Shown in pieces: positions 34,715-47,499 of a stretch of DNA of 64,000 nt. Source of the DNA: Kryptolebias marmoratus (taxonomy: Eukaryota > Chordata > Actinopteri > Cyprinodontiformes > Rivulidae); contig NC_051450.1 of the NCBI RefSeq assembly GCF_001649575.2, positions 3,536,350 to 3,600,349 on the forward strand. Reading direction: 5' to 3'. Both the position numbers and the translations under genes were made by a program. Within the stretch, counting starts at the first letter, position 1; each line of letters begins with the position of its first letter. The notes under the pieces are model-generated. The model did not search any database. It was not told the origin of the DNA and saw only the letters and a list, made by a program, of their open reading frames with translations.

Positions 34715-36540
34715 CCAGTACTACGCTATAAAGCTGTAACTGCCAGATTTACACATTTATATAGCATCTTTAGGCTCCTTGTTACTAGAAGCCTTTCACA
34801 AAGACTGACTTGTCCTAATTTCTGCAGTTGCATCTCCAAAAAATGCCAAATATTTCATTGCAAGTTGATTGAGCCACCTCCAGTTTAATGTTTTTGCCTG
34901 AATTAGCCTGTATGTTGTTTTGTTTGTGTGTTTGTCCAATTTTTATAAAAACAGTGTCAAAACCACAACACTCTTTTTAAACATACATATTGCTTCTGCA
35001 GTTTAAATAACTTTTTTAATTAATTTCTTTGCTCATATATAGTGCATAGAAGCACTCCTTTATTACTTGCTGTCATGAGCTGTCAGTTAGCTGAATGCAG
35101 AAAGAAGGAAAGTACCCCAAATTTCCCCCTCTTTAAAATAAAAAGTCAGCTTTTTGAAAATGGTTATGTTGGCAAAACACATACAGTCGCAACTTGTCTA
35201 CCAGAGGAGCATTCACCTTTTTTTATTTTTTTAAAAAGGTACTGCTGTTAATATGTTGACAAAATTAGCAGACTGTAGCTGGCTACAGAAGCAGACAAGC
35301 AGGTTAAATGACTTGCAACCATCAAGTTTTCTGGGCAATAACATTGTTAACTTGGAATTAAAAATAAATGTGGCTGGGGGTTTATTCTACTTTTTATCTT
35401 CCTTTTAAGGTCTTCCATCTTTGTGTATTTGCTTACATAAAAATCCCAATATGTTTTAAAATGGTTGAGTGGCTGAGGATTTAAGCAAAACTTAACGCAA
35501 ACAACACAGCAGACAATATCCACTGGATTTCTGATTTTAAAATGGTTTTAAGGTTTGCAGTCCAGTTTCTTACATGTGTGCTATTGGCTTAATCTATAAT
35601 TAACTATTTTGTCCCACCTACAATAGTGTTTTGATATGGGTCAGTCACAGCTTCACTATAATATTTCTACTGGAAATGGAAGAAATAAATAAATAAGAAA
35701 GAAAGAAATGGAACCAAATGTTCCCCATGTGTTCTATGTGCACTAATGTTACATTTTCTCACATTTACCCTTTAGTCTAACCGTGTTTTGTGCCGTTCTC
35801 TCCACCTGGTTTGTATGTGTCATTCAGAGAGTCAGAGTTGGCTCATGATGTAGCTTGTTGCTCATGGCTGCAGAGATAAGCATGACTCATTGGATACTCA
35901 TTAGAAATTGGATACTCACACTCACAGCAGGGCCGAGGAAGGAAAAAAGGTTGCACATGGGACATGTCAGTTGGTTCAAAACAAATATTTGTAATTTGGT
36001 TTGCTTAGTCATCTCTCATGGGGAGGCTGATGCATGAGATGTGCTTGTGAGAGGGAACTCCACCCATCTGGAGCTCCACTGTGTCGAATCATCCAATGAG
36101 TTTGACAAAGATGACCTAAGATCCTGGTGAAGCTGAGTACTGAAGGTGAGGTCATAGCTTGTGATTTTTCTCACAACCTTCTTTGTTACTGGACTGATAG
36201 AACTGACCACATGAGCTTGATGAGGTAAAGAGGGAGTCATCACAATTTGATCACAATATGTCACTGTGACAAATGTTGAGCTGATAAGCACACACACACT
36301 GACACACCTGGTGCTGCTCATCATTGTCCTGCCAGTGCCTGGAGCTTATGACTTCCCTTTCCTTTTATAAGACAGCATGCAGGATGTCTGAGAAGGTCAA
36401 AGTGCATGACTCTGTCTGTAACGGTGATGCTGTATTGAATAGAAAAACACGTTTGTCTACTAGGAATCTAATACAGCATTCTGCTTGTTCTGAAATCTTT
36501 TCATAGAAACATAAATTAACAGCATCAAGTCACCCATATG
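34715..36540. other. Gene-free AT-rich sequence
   Basis: No exon or named repeat recognised. Confidence 0.5.
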
Positions 36541-37204
36541 TCCGTCCATCCTGTCTTTAAGGTGGAGCATGTTGGTCCATCCATCGATAAATCTTCCACT
36601 GCTTACCTGTGGTCAGGGGCACAGGTCCAGGCGAGAAACCCAGACACCCCTTTACCCAGCTACACTTTCTAGCTCCTCCTGGGAATCCTTAGGTGTTTCC
36701 AGACCAGAGAGGATACATAATCCTTTCAGTGAGTTGTGGGTCTGCCCCAAGGTCTCTTCTCAGTGGGACATTTGCCAAAAACCTCCAAAGGGAGGCATCC
36801 TAATCAGACACCAGAACCATCTCAGTTGGCTTCTTTCAATATGAAGCAGCAATGTCTCTACTCCAAGCTCCCCTCAGATGATGGAGCTCCTCACCTTATC
36901 TCTAAGGCTGTACCCAGCCACCCTACAAAGGAAGCTCATTTCAGCTGCTTGTATCTGGAATCTCTTTTTTTTTTGGTCATGGTCCAAACCTCATGACCAT
37001 AGGTGAGGATTGAAATTTAGATGGATGACTAAATCGAGAGTTTTGCCTTCTGATTAAACGCTTTCTTTACCACGACCTATAAAAGCGATGCCCTCATTAC
37101 TGTAGATGAGGCCCAAATCCGTCAATCCATCTCCTGCTCCATCCTTCCATTACTTTTGAACAAGACTCGCAGATACTTGAACTCCTCCATGTGAAGACTC
37201 ATCC

Positions 37205-38053
37205 TTGGCCTGGAATGTTGTCTGTTGTCTAGATGAACACCAAGGTATTTATGTTCCTCAACCACCTCCACTTCTTCTCCCATGATGGTAATAGGGTTTG
37301 GTCTGTCCCTGGTTTTCCTGAAATCTACAACCATCTCCTTTGTTTTGTTCACATTCAAGATGAGATGATTGTTTCCACACCATGCCACAAAGCGGTCCAC
37401 CAGATCTCTGTACTCTGCTTCTTGTCCATGTCTGAAACACCCGACAATTGCAGAGTCATCTGAATGTTTCTGTAGATGACAGGAGTCTGATTTGTGCTGG
37501 AAGTCTGAAGTGTACAGAGTGAAAAGGAATGGCGAGAGTACAGTCCCCTGTGGTGCTCCTGTGCTGCTGACCACCTGGTTAGACACACAGTCCTTTAGTC
37601 TCACAAACTGTGGTCTGTTTGTCAGGTAGTCATTGATCCAGGTGATTGTTGAAGCCTCCACCTGAGTTTTCTGGAGTTTCAGACAAAGCAGATCCGGCTG
37701 AATTGTGTTAAATGCACTGGAGAAATCAAAGAACATGATCCTCACAGTGGTGCCTGCTTTGTCCAGATGACAGTGGGTTTGTTGAAGCAGGTGTATGATG
37801 GCATCTTCAACTCCAACTCCACGGCAATAAGCAAACTGAAGGGGGTCCTGATATGTGCTGGTTTTCTTACTCAGGTGGCCCAACAGGAGTCTCTCCAGGA
37901 CCTTCAGGATGTGGGATGTCAGGGCAACAGGTCTGTAGTCGTTGATGACTGAGGGGTGAGTTTTCTTTGGTACCGGAACCAGACAGGATGTCTTCCACAG
38001 CAGTGGTACCTTCACTTGAGTCAAGCTAAGGTTGAAGAGGTGTTGCAGAATCT
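37205..38053 (-). mobile_element. Rex1/Babar-like (CR1 group) RT segment inside the RTE element
   Basis: A different LINE family's RT in one open frame: TSCLVPVPKKTHPSVINDYR, VALTSHILKVLERLLL, MFFDFSSAFNTIQPDLL, GAPQGTVLSPFLFTLYTSDF, HSDDSAIVGC (catalytic DD retained) and VVEEHKYLGVHLDNR. It begins within the family RT (5' part absent) and also ends at DNR without the family's 3' end. The frame 37122-38024 fuses it to RTE sequence. RTE residues of about 25 codons are missing at the junction, so this is a replacement rather than a clean insertion. Confidence 0.82.
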
Positions 38054-38105
38054 CATCCCACCCACGTCACACTCAGCTGTGAACCGTCCCAGTGCATGCT
38101 GAAGG

Positions 38106-38891
38106 TCATGGCCTGAAGACTCCAACAGAATCACACCATCTGCAAAAAGCAGAGATGAGACCCTGAGGTTCACAAACCAGACACTCCTCTCTACAACTGC
38201 ACCTTGAGATCCTGTCCATGAACACCACAAACAGGATCGGAGACAAGGGACAGCCCTGGCAGAGTCCAACCCACACTGAGAACAAGCTTGCCTTTGTGCC
38301 AGTAATGCGGACAAAGCTCTTGCTTTGGTTATACGGGGACCGGACAGCCCTCAAAAGCAACGCAGGCACCCCATACTGCCACAGCACCCCCGACGAAATG
38401 CCTTGGGGAAAATGGTAATAAGCCTTTTCCAGATCTACAAAACACATGGAGACTGGGGAGTCAATCTCCCATGACCCCCTTAGCAACCCTGCAAGGGTGA
38501 AAATCTGGTACACTGTTCCATGACCAGAGAGAAAGCCACACTGCTCCTCCTGGATCCAAGGTTTAACAATCAGTCGGAGCCTCCCTTCCAACATCCTAGA
38601 GTAAACTTTCCTTTTAAAAAGATGTATCAACCATGCCAGCCCAACAATATCCAGAGCCTTCAGAAACTTGGGGTGAATCTCGTCCACCATAAGCACCCTG
38701 CCACCAGGGAGCATTTTGACTACATTAGTGACCTCTGCCATGGTAATGGACTCATTTTCACCCGAGTGCCCAGGCTCTGCCTCCTCAAAGGTGGACATGA
38801 TGGCCAAATTAAGGAGATCCTCAAAGTGCTCCATCCACCACTCAACAATATCCCCAGTCTGGGTCAGCAGTTCCCCACCCAGATCCAGCAT
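38106..38891 (-). pseudogene. RTE reverse transcriptase frame, 261 codons
   Basis: An open minus-strand frame of the RTE polymerase: ELLTQTGDIVEWWMEHFEDL at the start, then EEQCGFLSGHGTVYQIF, FVDLEKAYYHFPQGISSGVL and VGLCQGCPLSPILFVVFMDR. The next block should contain FADDV; here the reading is SAFCRWCDSVGV after a frameshift, and the in-frame remnant SLLFADGVILL (second D replaced by G) lies in the neighbouring frame ending at 38021. The enzyme is therefore broken at its catalytic aspartates. Confidence 0.8.
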
Positions 38892-39295
38892 GGCTTGAGA
38901 TGGGGCCTGCCTTCTTCTTCTGAGTCATCAAACGGTTTGCCAAAACCTCCTTGAGGCCAGCCTCCATGGCTTCTCTGAATTCCTCTCATGTCAGAGTTTT
39001 TTGCATCCACAACCACAGAACAAATGTCTTCTGGCCACCCTGTACTTGTCAGCTGCTTTGGGATTCCTCAAGGACAGCCAAGTCCTAAAGATCTCCTCCT
39101 TCAGCTTGACTGCCTCTATTACTGCTGGTGTTCATTAGTGGGTCCTCCAGTTGCCACTGCGACCGACACCAATGACCTTCAGGCCACAGTAGTGGTGAGC
39201 GATATTGCCAAAAAACGATATCACAATATATTTTTTAAATACCCCTAACGATAGTCCACATTTTCTGCTGTTTATTGACAGCTCTGCCCCTCTCT

Positions 39296-39760
39296 TTACC
39301 CAATTGTCCAAAACACAGGGTCACACTCTGATGACACAATTACAAAATCGATCATCGATCTCTGGCCTAAGGTGGCCCGGTTCCAAGTACGCTTGTGAAC
39401 CACCCTATGCTCAAACATGGTGTTTGTTGTGGACAGCCCATGCCCATATGGGACACCATTAAGAGACTCTAAGAAGGCTGGATAATCCAAACTACTGTTT
39501 GTGCTTATGCACCACACAACAGTCAGAACCTTACCTCCTGCAGCTTGTAGCCACAGAGAAGTAACACTCTTGTTCACTGGGGAAAGCTCCAACACAGAGG
39601 TGCTCAGCCAGGGGCTAGTGAGTATCTCCACTCCTGCCCGACACCTCTCCCTGGGCAACTCCAGATTAGAAAAGAGTCCATCCCCTCTCCAGGAGTTGGG
39701 TTCCAGAAGCCGAGGTGAGCCTAAGTATATCCAGTTGGTATCGCTCAACTTCACACACAA
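39296..39760 (-). pseudogene. RTE endonuclease frame with internal deletion
   Basis: An open frame of 154 codons with RRAGVEIL-type (here RCRAGVEIL), ELSPVNKSVTSLWLQAAGGK, VLTVVWCISTNSSLDYPAFL and, after the deletion, TNTMFEHRVVHKRTWNRATL and RSMIDFVIVSSE. The GDFNAH block found in the copy near 9200 is absent. The frame ends where a short AT-rich insertion (about 39193-39250, ending near AACGATATCACAATATAT) interrupts the element. Confidence 0.75.
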
Positions 39761-39910
39761 GCTACAGCTTCTTACCTGCTAGTGAGATGACTTTCCATGT
39801 CCCTAGAGCTAGTTTATGCTGTTGGGAATCAACATGGCCAGGGACCCGCTCAGCTTATGTGGCACCAGGCACTTGCCGGCGATCTCTGCCCCCAACAGAC
39901 CTTTTTTTGG

Positions 39911-42465
39911 CCAAGGTACTCTTATTACAGTGTTTGTCCATCAAAGTTTCAGAGTTGCTCTTAGCAGTTGATTGTTTATTTTTGTTTGGTTTTGTTTTAG
40001 TTAAGTTTTGGAAACAACTATTGTATGTAGTTTTGCTGGCAAGCTTTGAGACAGTAAATTATTTGCAAAGTTCTTTTGATCAACTCATTTTGCTCAGCTT
40101 GATTGTGCCTGCAGTAATGTCAGTTATTGCTGTAGGGCCTCAGTCATGTGGGAATGTACTTCCCCCTGCTTCTCTGTTTGACTCATCAGGCCTGCTGGAA
40201 GACGTCAAATGCGTTCCCCTCCTTTTTTCTACTGGGTGACATGTTCCAAGCCCCCTTCAAACTTTTTCCTTTTTTTGTTTGTTGGTGCTTATTAGGTCAA
40301 GTTCCCATTTTCATCTTTCATGGTCATCTTATTGATTAGTGCTGTCAGACACACTCCAGGTATGTCGCCATGGCTTGGATCCTAGTTACCCACTTCCAGA
40401 TACCAGCATAATTCTAGGCAGTAACGGGGAGAACTGTTAAACGGGACAGTGACACTTCTAAACCCAGCCCCAGTTTGTGGGCTGTGGTTACTGGTGAACC
40501 GCCTGTTGCCTACAGTCTGATCATGTGACAGCTGGTCTTTCCAGGCTTTCTTTGCAGTCTGTCTTTTCTCTATCCTCTTACTTGCTACTGTCACTTCAAT
40601 CTTTTTTTTCCTTTGTCTCCACTCTTGAAGTGACGGAATACTTTTGCAGGAGATAATCTATTCTACAAAGAACAGGAAACAGCAAAGCAATGAAAAGTAG
40701 GATCAGTTCTTCTATAAAGCTTTGTCATTAGCTTTTCATTTTCCCCATTTTGTTTGTCTGTTTATTAATGTTTGGAAAGCCTGCTTGTCCATCAGTGGAT
40801 TGAGCAGCAAATGTCACAAAGCCCTGTTTTGCTGCTTCTTTTTTTTTTTTTTCTTTTGTGGCCATGAGTAGACATTCAAGTAATGGAAGTGTAGATTGAT
40901 GGAGGTGAGATGTGGAAAGGGGACAGGAAGGGCTGATTAAAACGGTTTCAAGGAGTGGACTTGTTTTTGATAAGTGCTGTCAAGATGACATGCTTGTAAA
41001 AAGTTGTCTTTTACTTGTGTTTTGAAATTCTAAATCACACATGTAGTATTTATCTGCCTATACCCTTTCTCCCCTTGATTTCACCCCCAACCTCATTATC
41101 TGCTGTCTCTGAAGCCCTTATCTGCTCATTCTGTCTATTTGTGGCCACAGAATGACACCTTGAAACCTGGTGCTAGAGTGTAAGCAGGTCGTAGTGGTTC
41201 TGGTTTTGTGCCTCATGTGTTTTGTGTCAGTGTTGTAAAACTGAGATTATGACTCAGAGATCCACGTCCTGTGCTACCTCCTCACTTTTAGGTCAAAAGC
41301 TGCTGCATATGAATTTGCCTGCTTGGCTAAAACTCTTCAAAACAGGGAAGATGGTAAATAATGGTATATACATTTCAGGTTTTTCTGCATCCAAATACAT
41401 TGTTGTGGTCTGGTCTGCAACTGTTTTGGGAGGGATTCTTGTTCTTCTGACTGAAGTTCTGTGTTGTGCTGACAGTATTGTGTGAGCCATGTATGGTTGC
41501 AATCAACTTTCATCTCTTTAACGGGGTGGGGGATTGAAATCACATTTTCTCAGATAGTTCTGTTCTTGCTGTAGAAACTCTGAACTCTGTTGCTTTCAAA
41601 GCTTAGTCCAAGTGTCAGTGCAGCAGTGCCTTTAGGCTTTGCTCTATGCCCACAGTTGATGGTTTCAGCTGAAAATGCATAAATCTGGTTTATTGTTGAC
41701 CTTTCTACCAGCTAAGTAGTATTCTAAAGAATAAGCTGAGGTTCAAAAGTTTGAATTCAAGATTCATTTTGTGGTACATTGTTGTAAACACTAGATGGTG
41801 CTGTTGGTTACAAAGCTTCAAATTGAAATGGAAGTTGGTGTTTGAGTTTGATTATGTAGTCATAACAAGCTGCTCACTAACAAAAGATATTAACTGAAAA
41901 ACATTTTGCCTTACTCTTTCTGCACAGCTCTGTCTAGCTCTGTCTAGTCTTCTCCCAAAACCCGTAGGTAAGCCCCCTCTTAACTTTGGATCTTTGTTTG
42001 ACTCTTCCAACTGAAACTGGCTCAATTATTTATTTACTTTTATTTAACCAGGCAAATCCCTTTGAGATCACAGATCTCTTTTTCAAGTTTGTTTTTTGTT
42101 TTTATTAGTTTTTATTTCAAAGGCCACATAATCAGTTGCTGTTGATGCAAATTCAAACATTGTTTCTTCAGTCTTGGCAGTTCAGTCAGTAGGGCTGTCG
42201 AAAAACGTAGTTTTGGTAGACTCTCTTGCCAAGCTAAGAATGTTCTTTCTGTACTTTGAAATGTCATTAATGTGGACTTACTTCCCAAAAAAATTGTCTT
42301 GAAGGAGTTTTTAGAAATCCTTTTAAAGATTTTCTGAGTGTAGACAGGGTCTGAGAATTTGTAAAGCATCACTACTAAATTTAGTTGTCAGTTCCATTAC
42401 TTGAACCTAAACTGACTTAACAAAAACACTTTCAAATTTTTACCAATTTGGCTGCATTGTTCAAT
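39911..42465. other. Gene-free sequence; one weak CTCF-like match
   Basis: No exon or repeat recognised. ACACTAGATGGTGCT at 41788-41802 matches 13 of 15 positions of the CTCF core and is too weak to call alone. Confidence 0.5.
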
Positions 42466-42468
42466 CTT

Positions 42469-43400
42469 AAAGGGGACCTATTATGCAAAATTCACTTTTT
42501 GCATATTTTTGTACTTCCATTTGGGTATCTATTGCTTCTAGAAACAGTCCGAGTGAAAAAAAACCAACCACCACCCAGACATTTTTTTGGCAATAAGTAA
42601 ATAGTAAATGATTTCTGGTGCCTGCAAAACAACCCGTTTCAAAATCCTCGGGATTTGTTGCATCACATTCCTGGTTACCTAGCAACCCCAAGTGGAGCGC
42701 CACCCACTTCATTACAAGAAGACCGTCACATTTGTTCTGCTGGTGTTAACGCTTCACAATGTCTGCTGGAAAAGGAAATATGAAATATAAAGAATGTGTG
42801 TTGATGCATGTTCTCCCAGTCACGGAGAACAGAGCTGCATAGCTTCATTTTATTTTTGATAACAATGTCCCCACGATGTTGCCAAAGACATTTGTAGTTT
42901 GCGGAAATCATTTCAAGAAGTCGTCCTGTGTCTCACGTTACATTACCCACAATATCTGTGCACTTACTGTGAGAATTGTAGTAAATAGAAATTGATAGTC
43001 TACATTAGCTACGGTGTGAAGAAAAAGGTTGCGTTTGTGGAAAAGAAACTGTGCTGAATTATTGTGCTGATGTCAGCACTCCCCACTTTGCAGTTTTTTA
43101 TTTGTTAAAAAAGTTTAAAATATCCATTAATTTTCGTTCCACCTCACAATTGTGTCCCACTTGTTGTTGATTCTTCACAAAATAATAAAAATTTTACATC
43201 TTTATGTTTGAAGCGTGAAAAGTGACAAAAGGTTGAAAAGTTCAAGGGGGCCGAATACTTTCACAAGGCACTGTAAATGTGCGTCAAATCCGCAGTATTT
43301 AATCCTTCAGTGAGTTTTAGTTTTTTAAATGTAGTATGTTAGTGGGGTATTTGGACGGCGTGGCAAACAGCAGTTTTGTTTTGCATAATAGTGACGTAGT
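42469..43400. mobile_element. MITE-like repeat (AAAGGGGACCTATTATGC end) with nested Tc1-type end
   Basis: The left end TTAAAGGGGACCTATTATGC plus AAAATTCACTTTTTGC, and a right-side TTTTGCATAATAG (43380-43392), are inverted matches over TATTATGCAAAA. Between them, 43125-43275 ends in GGGGGCCGAATACTTTCAC and AAGGCACTGTA, a Tc1-type terminal repeat I recognise, so a solo Tc1 end is nested within. Superfamily of the outer element unassigned. Confidence 0.5.
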
Positions 43401-43449
43401 CCTAAAACCACTCATTCTGAAATGAGCTCAAAACAGGCAGAACTGATCA

Positions 43450-45610
43450 GGAGAAATCTGAATATTTGAGAATGATTTTGTGTATTAAATGTAATAAACA
43501 TGTTTTGTATAGCCCACAGATCTATTTATCAAAGAAGCATAATAGATTACCTTTTAAAATGTTTGTAACAGACAATTTACAAAATTAACACAAGCTTGCT
43601 TTAGTATACACAGGCAAACTATGTTCTGATTAGGGGGTAAGTTATCTTGCAAGTTTTGAGGGACCCGCCAAGATTTATAGTTTAGTGACAGAACAGCATT
43701 AAAACGGTTTCTATTTCCTTTAATGGGTTTAATTTTGAGCATCCTCAAATAAAAAAGATTTTGTGGTTATGTTTGTATGCATGCACATGCCCAGATTTTA
43801 CATAATCATGAGGTAGTCTAACAAGATCTCCAAACTGAGTTTAATAAAGTGACTTAAATCTGTGAAAACACCTTCACCTTGGCTGTAGAACTTGTCTTTG
43901 GTTCAGTCGTGCTTATAACTGTGGTTTGTTACTTTTGTGGATTGATTGATTTGGCCTTGTGTGATGGAGTGGGAAAGCACCTCTAAATTTATCACTTGCC
44001 CCACCACCCGCCCCTTGATTTCATGGTAGCTACAGATCTGTCCACTACACATGCGTCCCCAAAGGTGGCTCATAGATGGAAAGTGGGTGGGGGGTGACAG
44101 GGACTGTAGACCCAGTCAGTCTCTCTGTTCCAGAAGAACTGTTCCACAAAGCTCCAGAGCTCTGACCTTCACAAGGAAAACTCCACCTGGAAAGACTTTG
44201 TACTTTTACTCATCAGAAACACTACAGGCTCAACAGGACTCAGTAGGTTTTTAAGCAGAGATATCATCAAGGTATGTGACTTTGATTTGATGACCTTGCT
44301 GATTAAATCAAGATCCATCACTGTTGTTGGCAACTTTTGTATTTTAGGTTGGGTGTATTTTTTTTTCTTTATGCTGATTAGAAATCAAAAATATGACTTT
44401 CAAACATGTTTAAATTAAAAACAACTTTCATTTTCCTTTTAATGTTTTTGGTATTGTCGTTTTCTAAAATTGTAGGATTATATCATTATATCACCAAGAA
44501 AGTCTTTGGTACACAGATACATTGATGTCTGTATATTGAAATGATGCAATAGAACTGGTTTAATTTTTTTCTTTTTCTTACAAGTCAGATAAATAAATGG
44601 TCTAAGTTTTTTATTATTTTTTTTCATAGCTCCATGTGAGCGTGACTGATGGCAGAGACGACAGTTGTTAATTGTACTGCACCTGCTCTCACTCTTTCAG
44701 GACACATGGACAGAAATAGAGCACTGCCTAACAGGGCAGCTCACCCTGAATATTTTTACACAAGGTTTTCCATTTATACTAATCCTACGTACCTTTTTAA
44801 ATTACTGCTTTTAGAATTGACCTAACAGATTTTCTCCTAATGCAGTTTTAGAAATGCACTGTAAAATTTGATTTTAGAACATTTTATTTGTTTATATTTT
44901 TAGACACATAAAGGCAAGATTAAATGAAAGACATTCACATAGTGTGACATTTACTCTAATAAAACATGATTGTCACAAGGGTAGGTGCATGAATATGCTG
45001 CCATACGTCACTGAATAGCATATCTCTGAGCGATGGGTTTATTTTTACCTTTAAGCTCTAAATATACTCGAGGCCTAATTCCCAGTGACTTAATTGGCTG
45101 AGGTCTGATCTGATTTCTGACTCTGAAGGTAAGAAGAGGTAAAACACAGCAGGAATGTTGTGACTCCTCTGCCACACATCTGAAGTCACTGTCAGTTTGC
45201 TCAGCTGCTTTGAGCTCAGTGTCTGATTCACTATGATTTGAACGTCTCTGGTCCAAAGCAACTAATGTGAAGGTATACATGACAGAGAATTGCTACATTT
45301 GTGTTTTGCAGTGACTTGGAACATGGCATAGTTGTTGTTTCCAGACTGGCAAGTCCAAGTATTGTGAACTCCTGATCTATTGAGATTTTCACACACAACT
45401 ATGTCTAGGATTTACAAGGAATGGTCAGGAAAAGAAAATGTACTCTGAACAATATACATATGTTGTTTGCAACACCTTGTTGATTGTATACATAAAGAAT
45501 TAAGGCAGGTATAAAGGCACAAGGTGTCTAATTCATTAGTAGCAAGGTATACCTGTTGTTTTGTAGTTTACACAATGAATGAGTTTATTTTCTGTTTGTT
45601 GCTGTTATTA
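43450..45610. other. Gene-free sequence with one possible untranslated exon
   Basis: Mostly AT-rich sequence without recognisable coding. A GC-richer stretch at about 44045-44274 (GACAGGGACTGTAGACCCAG) ends in a donor-like ATCATCAAG|GTATGTGA at 44273/44274. It could be an untranslated exon, but nothing else supports it. Confidence 0.3.
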
Positions 45611-45617
45611 CTTCCTG

Positions 45618-45632
45618 TCATTAGAGGGCGCT
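45618..45632 (+). promoter_or_regulatory. CTCF-like motif
   Basis: TCATTAGAGGGCGCT matches 14 of 15 positions of the CTCF core. The similarity to the site at 17555 continues on both sides (TTCCTGTCA before, GCAGTGACAG after), so both may lie in copies of one repeat. Confidence 0.4.
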
Positions 45633-45824
45633 GCAGTGACAGTGGAGGGCAGAAGAGACTGGGTTAAAAAGAAAATGCAGAGTAAGAATGAGGCAGAACT
45701 CCAAGGTGATTTTAGGCTCTGTGTTCTCTGTGAACCTAATAGGTGTGATAGACTGTCACCCTCTGCCTCAAACGGAGGACCAGTTTACAAAACTGGCTGG
45801 TGCCACACACTATAGCTCGGTTGA

Positions 45825-47494
45825 TTAAAAGGCGAACTGAAATTAAATCTCAAAATATTGACATTGCATGAACGTAATTTAGTGAAACGCTTCCACAAAA
45901 CATTCCAGGGACACATTTCTCTAACTTATTTTTAGTGGTTTAGTGAATAAATGCTGAAGTTAGGTAATTTGGGGGGCGGAGTTGCCTTCCTGGGTTCATG
46001 TATGCACTGTTCCCCAGACAGCACCAAAATATTGCTGAAGAACCAAGAACGTGGTTAGTGTGCCATTGTTTATTTGTGGAAATGGAAGACAAAGCCCTTT
46101 TTGAATACATAGAAATGCCAGGAAAGTTCACAGGAGTAATGGATTTATAACCATACCAGTATGAACCTGAACCGACAGCTGGATCTCCAGAATCAGATTA
46201 CCTCTTCAGATTTGTATTCTGATGATCACAAGGACCATCATGGCCAACAAAATGATGCACGTAGCGACCGAGTTGGGATTGTGGAAGGATGAGAACCAAT
46301 TACCCTCAGATCATTGTCATGACATCAGTACACAACACTGCAAGTCAAAACACCAGAAGGAGAGAGCAGACGTTGCTAACTCGACTCGACTCAATGCTAA
46401 CTGGATGCTTACTTGTTAAAAACGTGCACGCTTGAGGAAAACAAAGTATCATTTAGGCACTCGCACTAGAGTAAACTAATAAATCAATAGCATTTCAGGT
46501 TATATCTGTTTACTCACACATGGATAGTCTCACAAACCTAAACCACAAACTGATTTCAGGCTACCAGGCCTGTAGGCACATACTGCATGACACCATCGCA
46601 TTCTTGCTTGAAGTAAGCTCCTCATTTCTTGTCTCATTCTCTGTGACGTCTTCCGCTCCATTTGCCGGTCAAATTTTTGATCTCTAACGAGTTGGCAACA
46701 TTAGCTCTCTCCTTCCGATGTATTGATTTGCAGTGTCATGTGCTGATGTCATGACAACGATCTGGGGGTAATCAGTTCTCACCGTTCCACGTTCCTAACT
46801 CTGTCGTTTATGCGCATTATGTCAGCCATTTCATCTGATTCCAGAGATCCAGACGTTGGTTCAGGTTCATACTGGTATGGTTGTATATCCATTACAACCA
46901 GACAGTTGCAATGTTCTTTGTTCTCCAGCACTGTTTTAGGGTCCAGCCGCTGTTCTCAAAAAAACAAACGAACAAAAAAATATATACGTTTTTATAATAT
47001 ATGTAATGCTAAATATTGAGGGGGGGGGGAGAAGCACACTTGGATGTTTTCAGCTTTTTTCGTGACCTCGTTGTTTTGTCGGCCATGACAGTCCTGGTGA
47101 TCATCAGAATCTGAATCTGAAGAGTTTTCATCTGATTCTGGAGATCCAGCCATCAGTTCAGTTCATACTGATATGGTTGTATATTCATTTCTCCCGTGAA
47201 GTCTTCCGGCATTTCTGCATGTACAAAAAAAGTAAACAACCAGATGATAGTGGCGTGCTTGGTTCTTCAGCACTTTTTTAGGGGCTGGCCGGGACACACT
47301 GCTCATCATGAACACAGGACGGCAACTCCGCCCCACAAATCACCCCACTTTGAAAACTGACTAAAATGCTAAAAACAAGTTATTTAAGTTTTAGGTCAGT
47401 GAAATGGGTCCCTGGAATGATGTGTGGAAATGTTTGACTAAATGACATTCATGAAATGTCAATATTTTAAGACTTGATTTCAGTTTACCTTTAA
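45825..47494. mobile_element. Long inverted-repeat (foldback-like) element with three arms
   Basis: The left arm (45825 to about 46440) recurs inverted at 47040-47494. Matching blocks include CTTAAAATATTGACAT, GGGGCGGAGTTGCC, GCTGAAGAACCAAG, CCATACCAGTATGAAC and TGGATCTCCAGAATCAGAT. Part of the same arm recurs inverted a second time at about 46550-46945. The ends read TTAAAAGGCGAACTG and CAGTTTACCTTTAA. The left arm contains a short frame, MEDKALFEYIEMPGKFTGVM, broken afterwards, so the arm derives from something once coding. The flanks suggest a TTA or TTAA target but do not prove it. Confidence 0.8.
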
Positions 47495-47499
47495 GTCAT

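Larger units (their letters stand above)
36545..39910 (-). mobile_element. RTE-type LINE, minus strand, with Rex1-like segment inside
   Basis: On the minus strand, in order: leader remnants (39910-39790), endonuclease (39760-39260), RT (38891-38055), a foreign LINE segment (about 38050-37210), then RTE sequence again (EEFKYLRVLFKSNGRMEQEMD, about 37190-37122) and a decayed C-terminal region (37120-36560). The endonuclease jumps from LESLNGVPYG to LSTTNTMF, so the GDFNAH catalytic block is deleted. The RT is better preserved (see the separate entry). Confidence 0.85.

Noticed and set aside
34197..34731. Long GC-rich frames on both strands as genes
   Set aside because: Open frames on both strands are explained by lack of TA-containing stops; composition is repeat-like and no domain is seen.
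45008..45280. 90-codon minus-strand frame as a gene
   Set aside because: No recognisable domain, splice context or conservation signal; overlapping frames are equally long.
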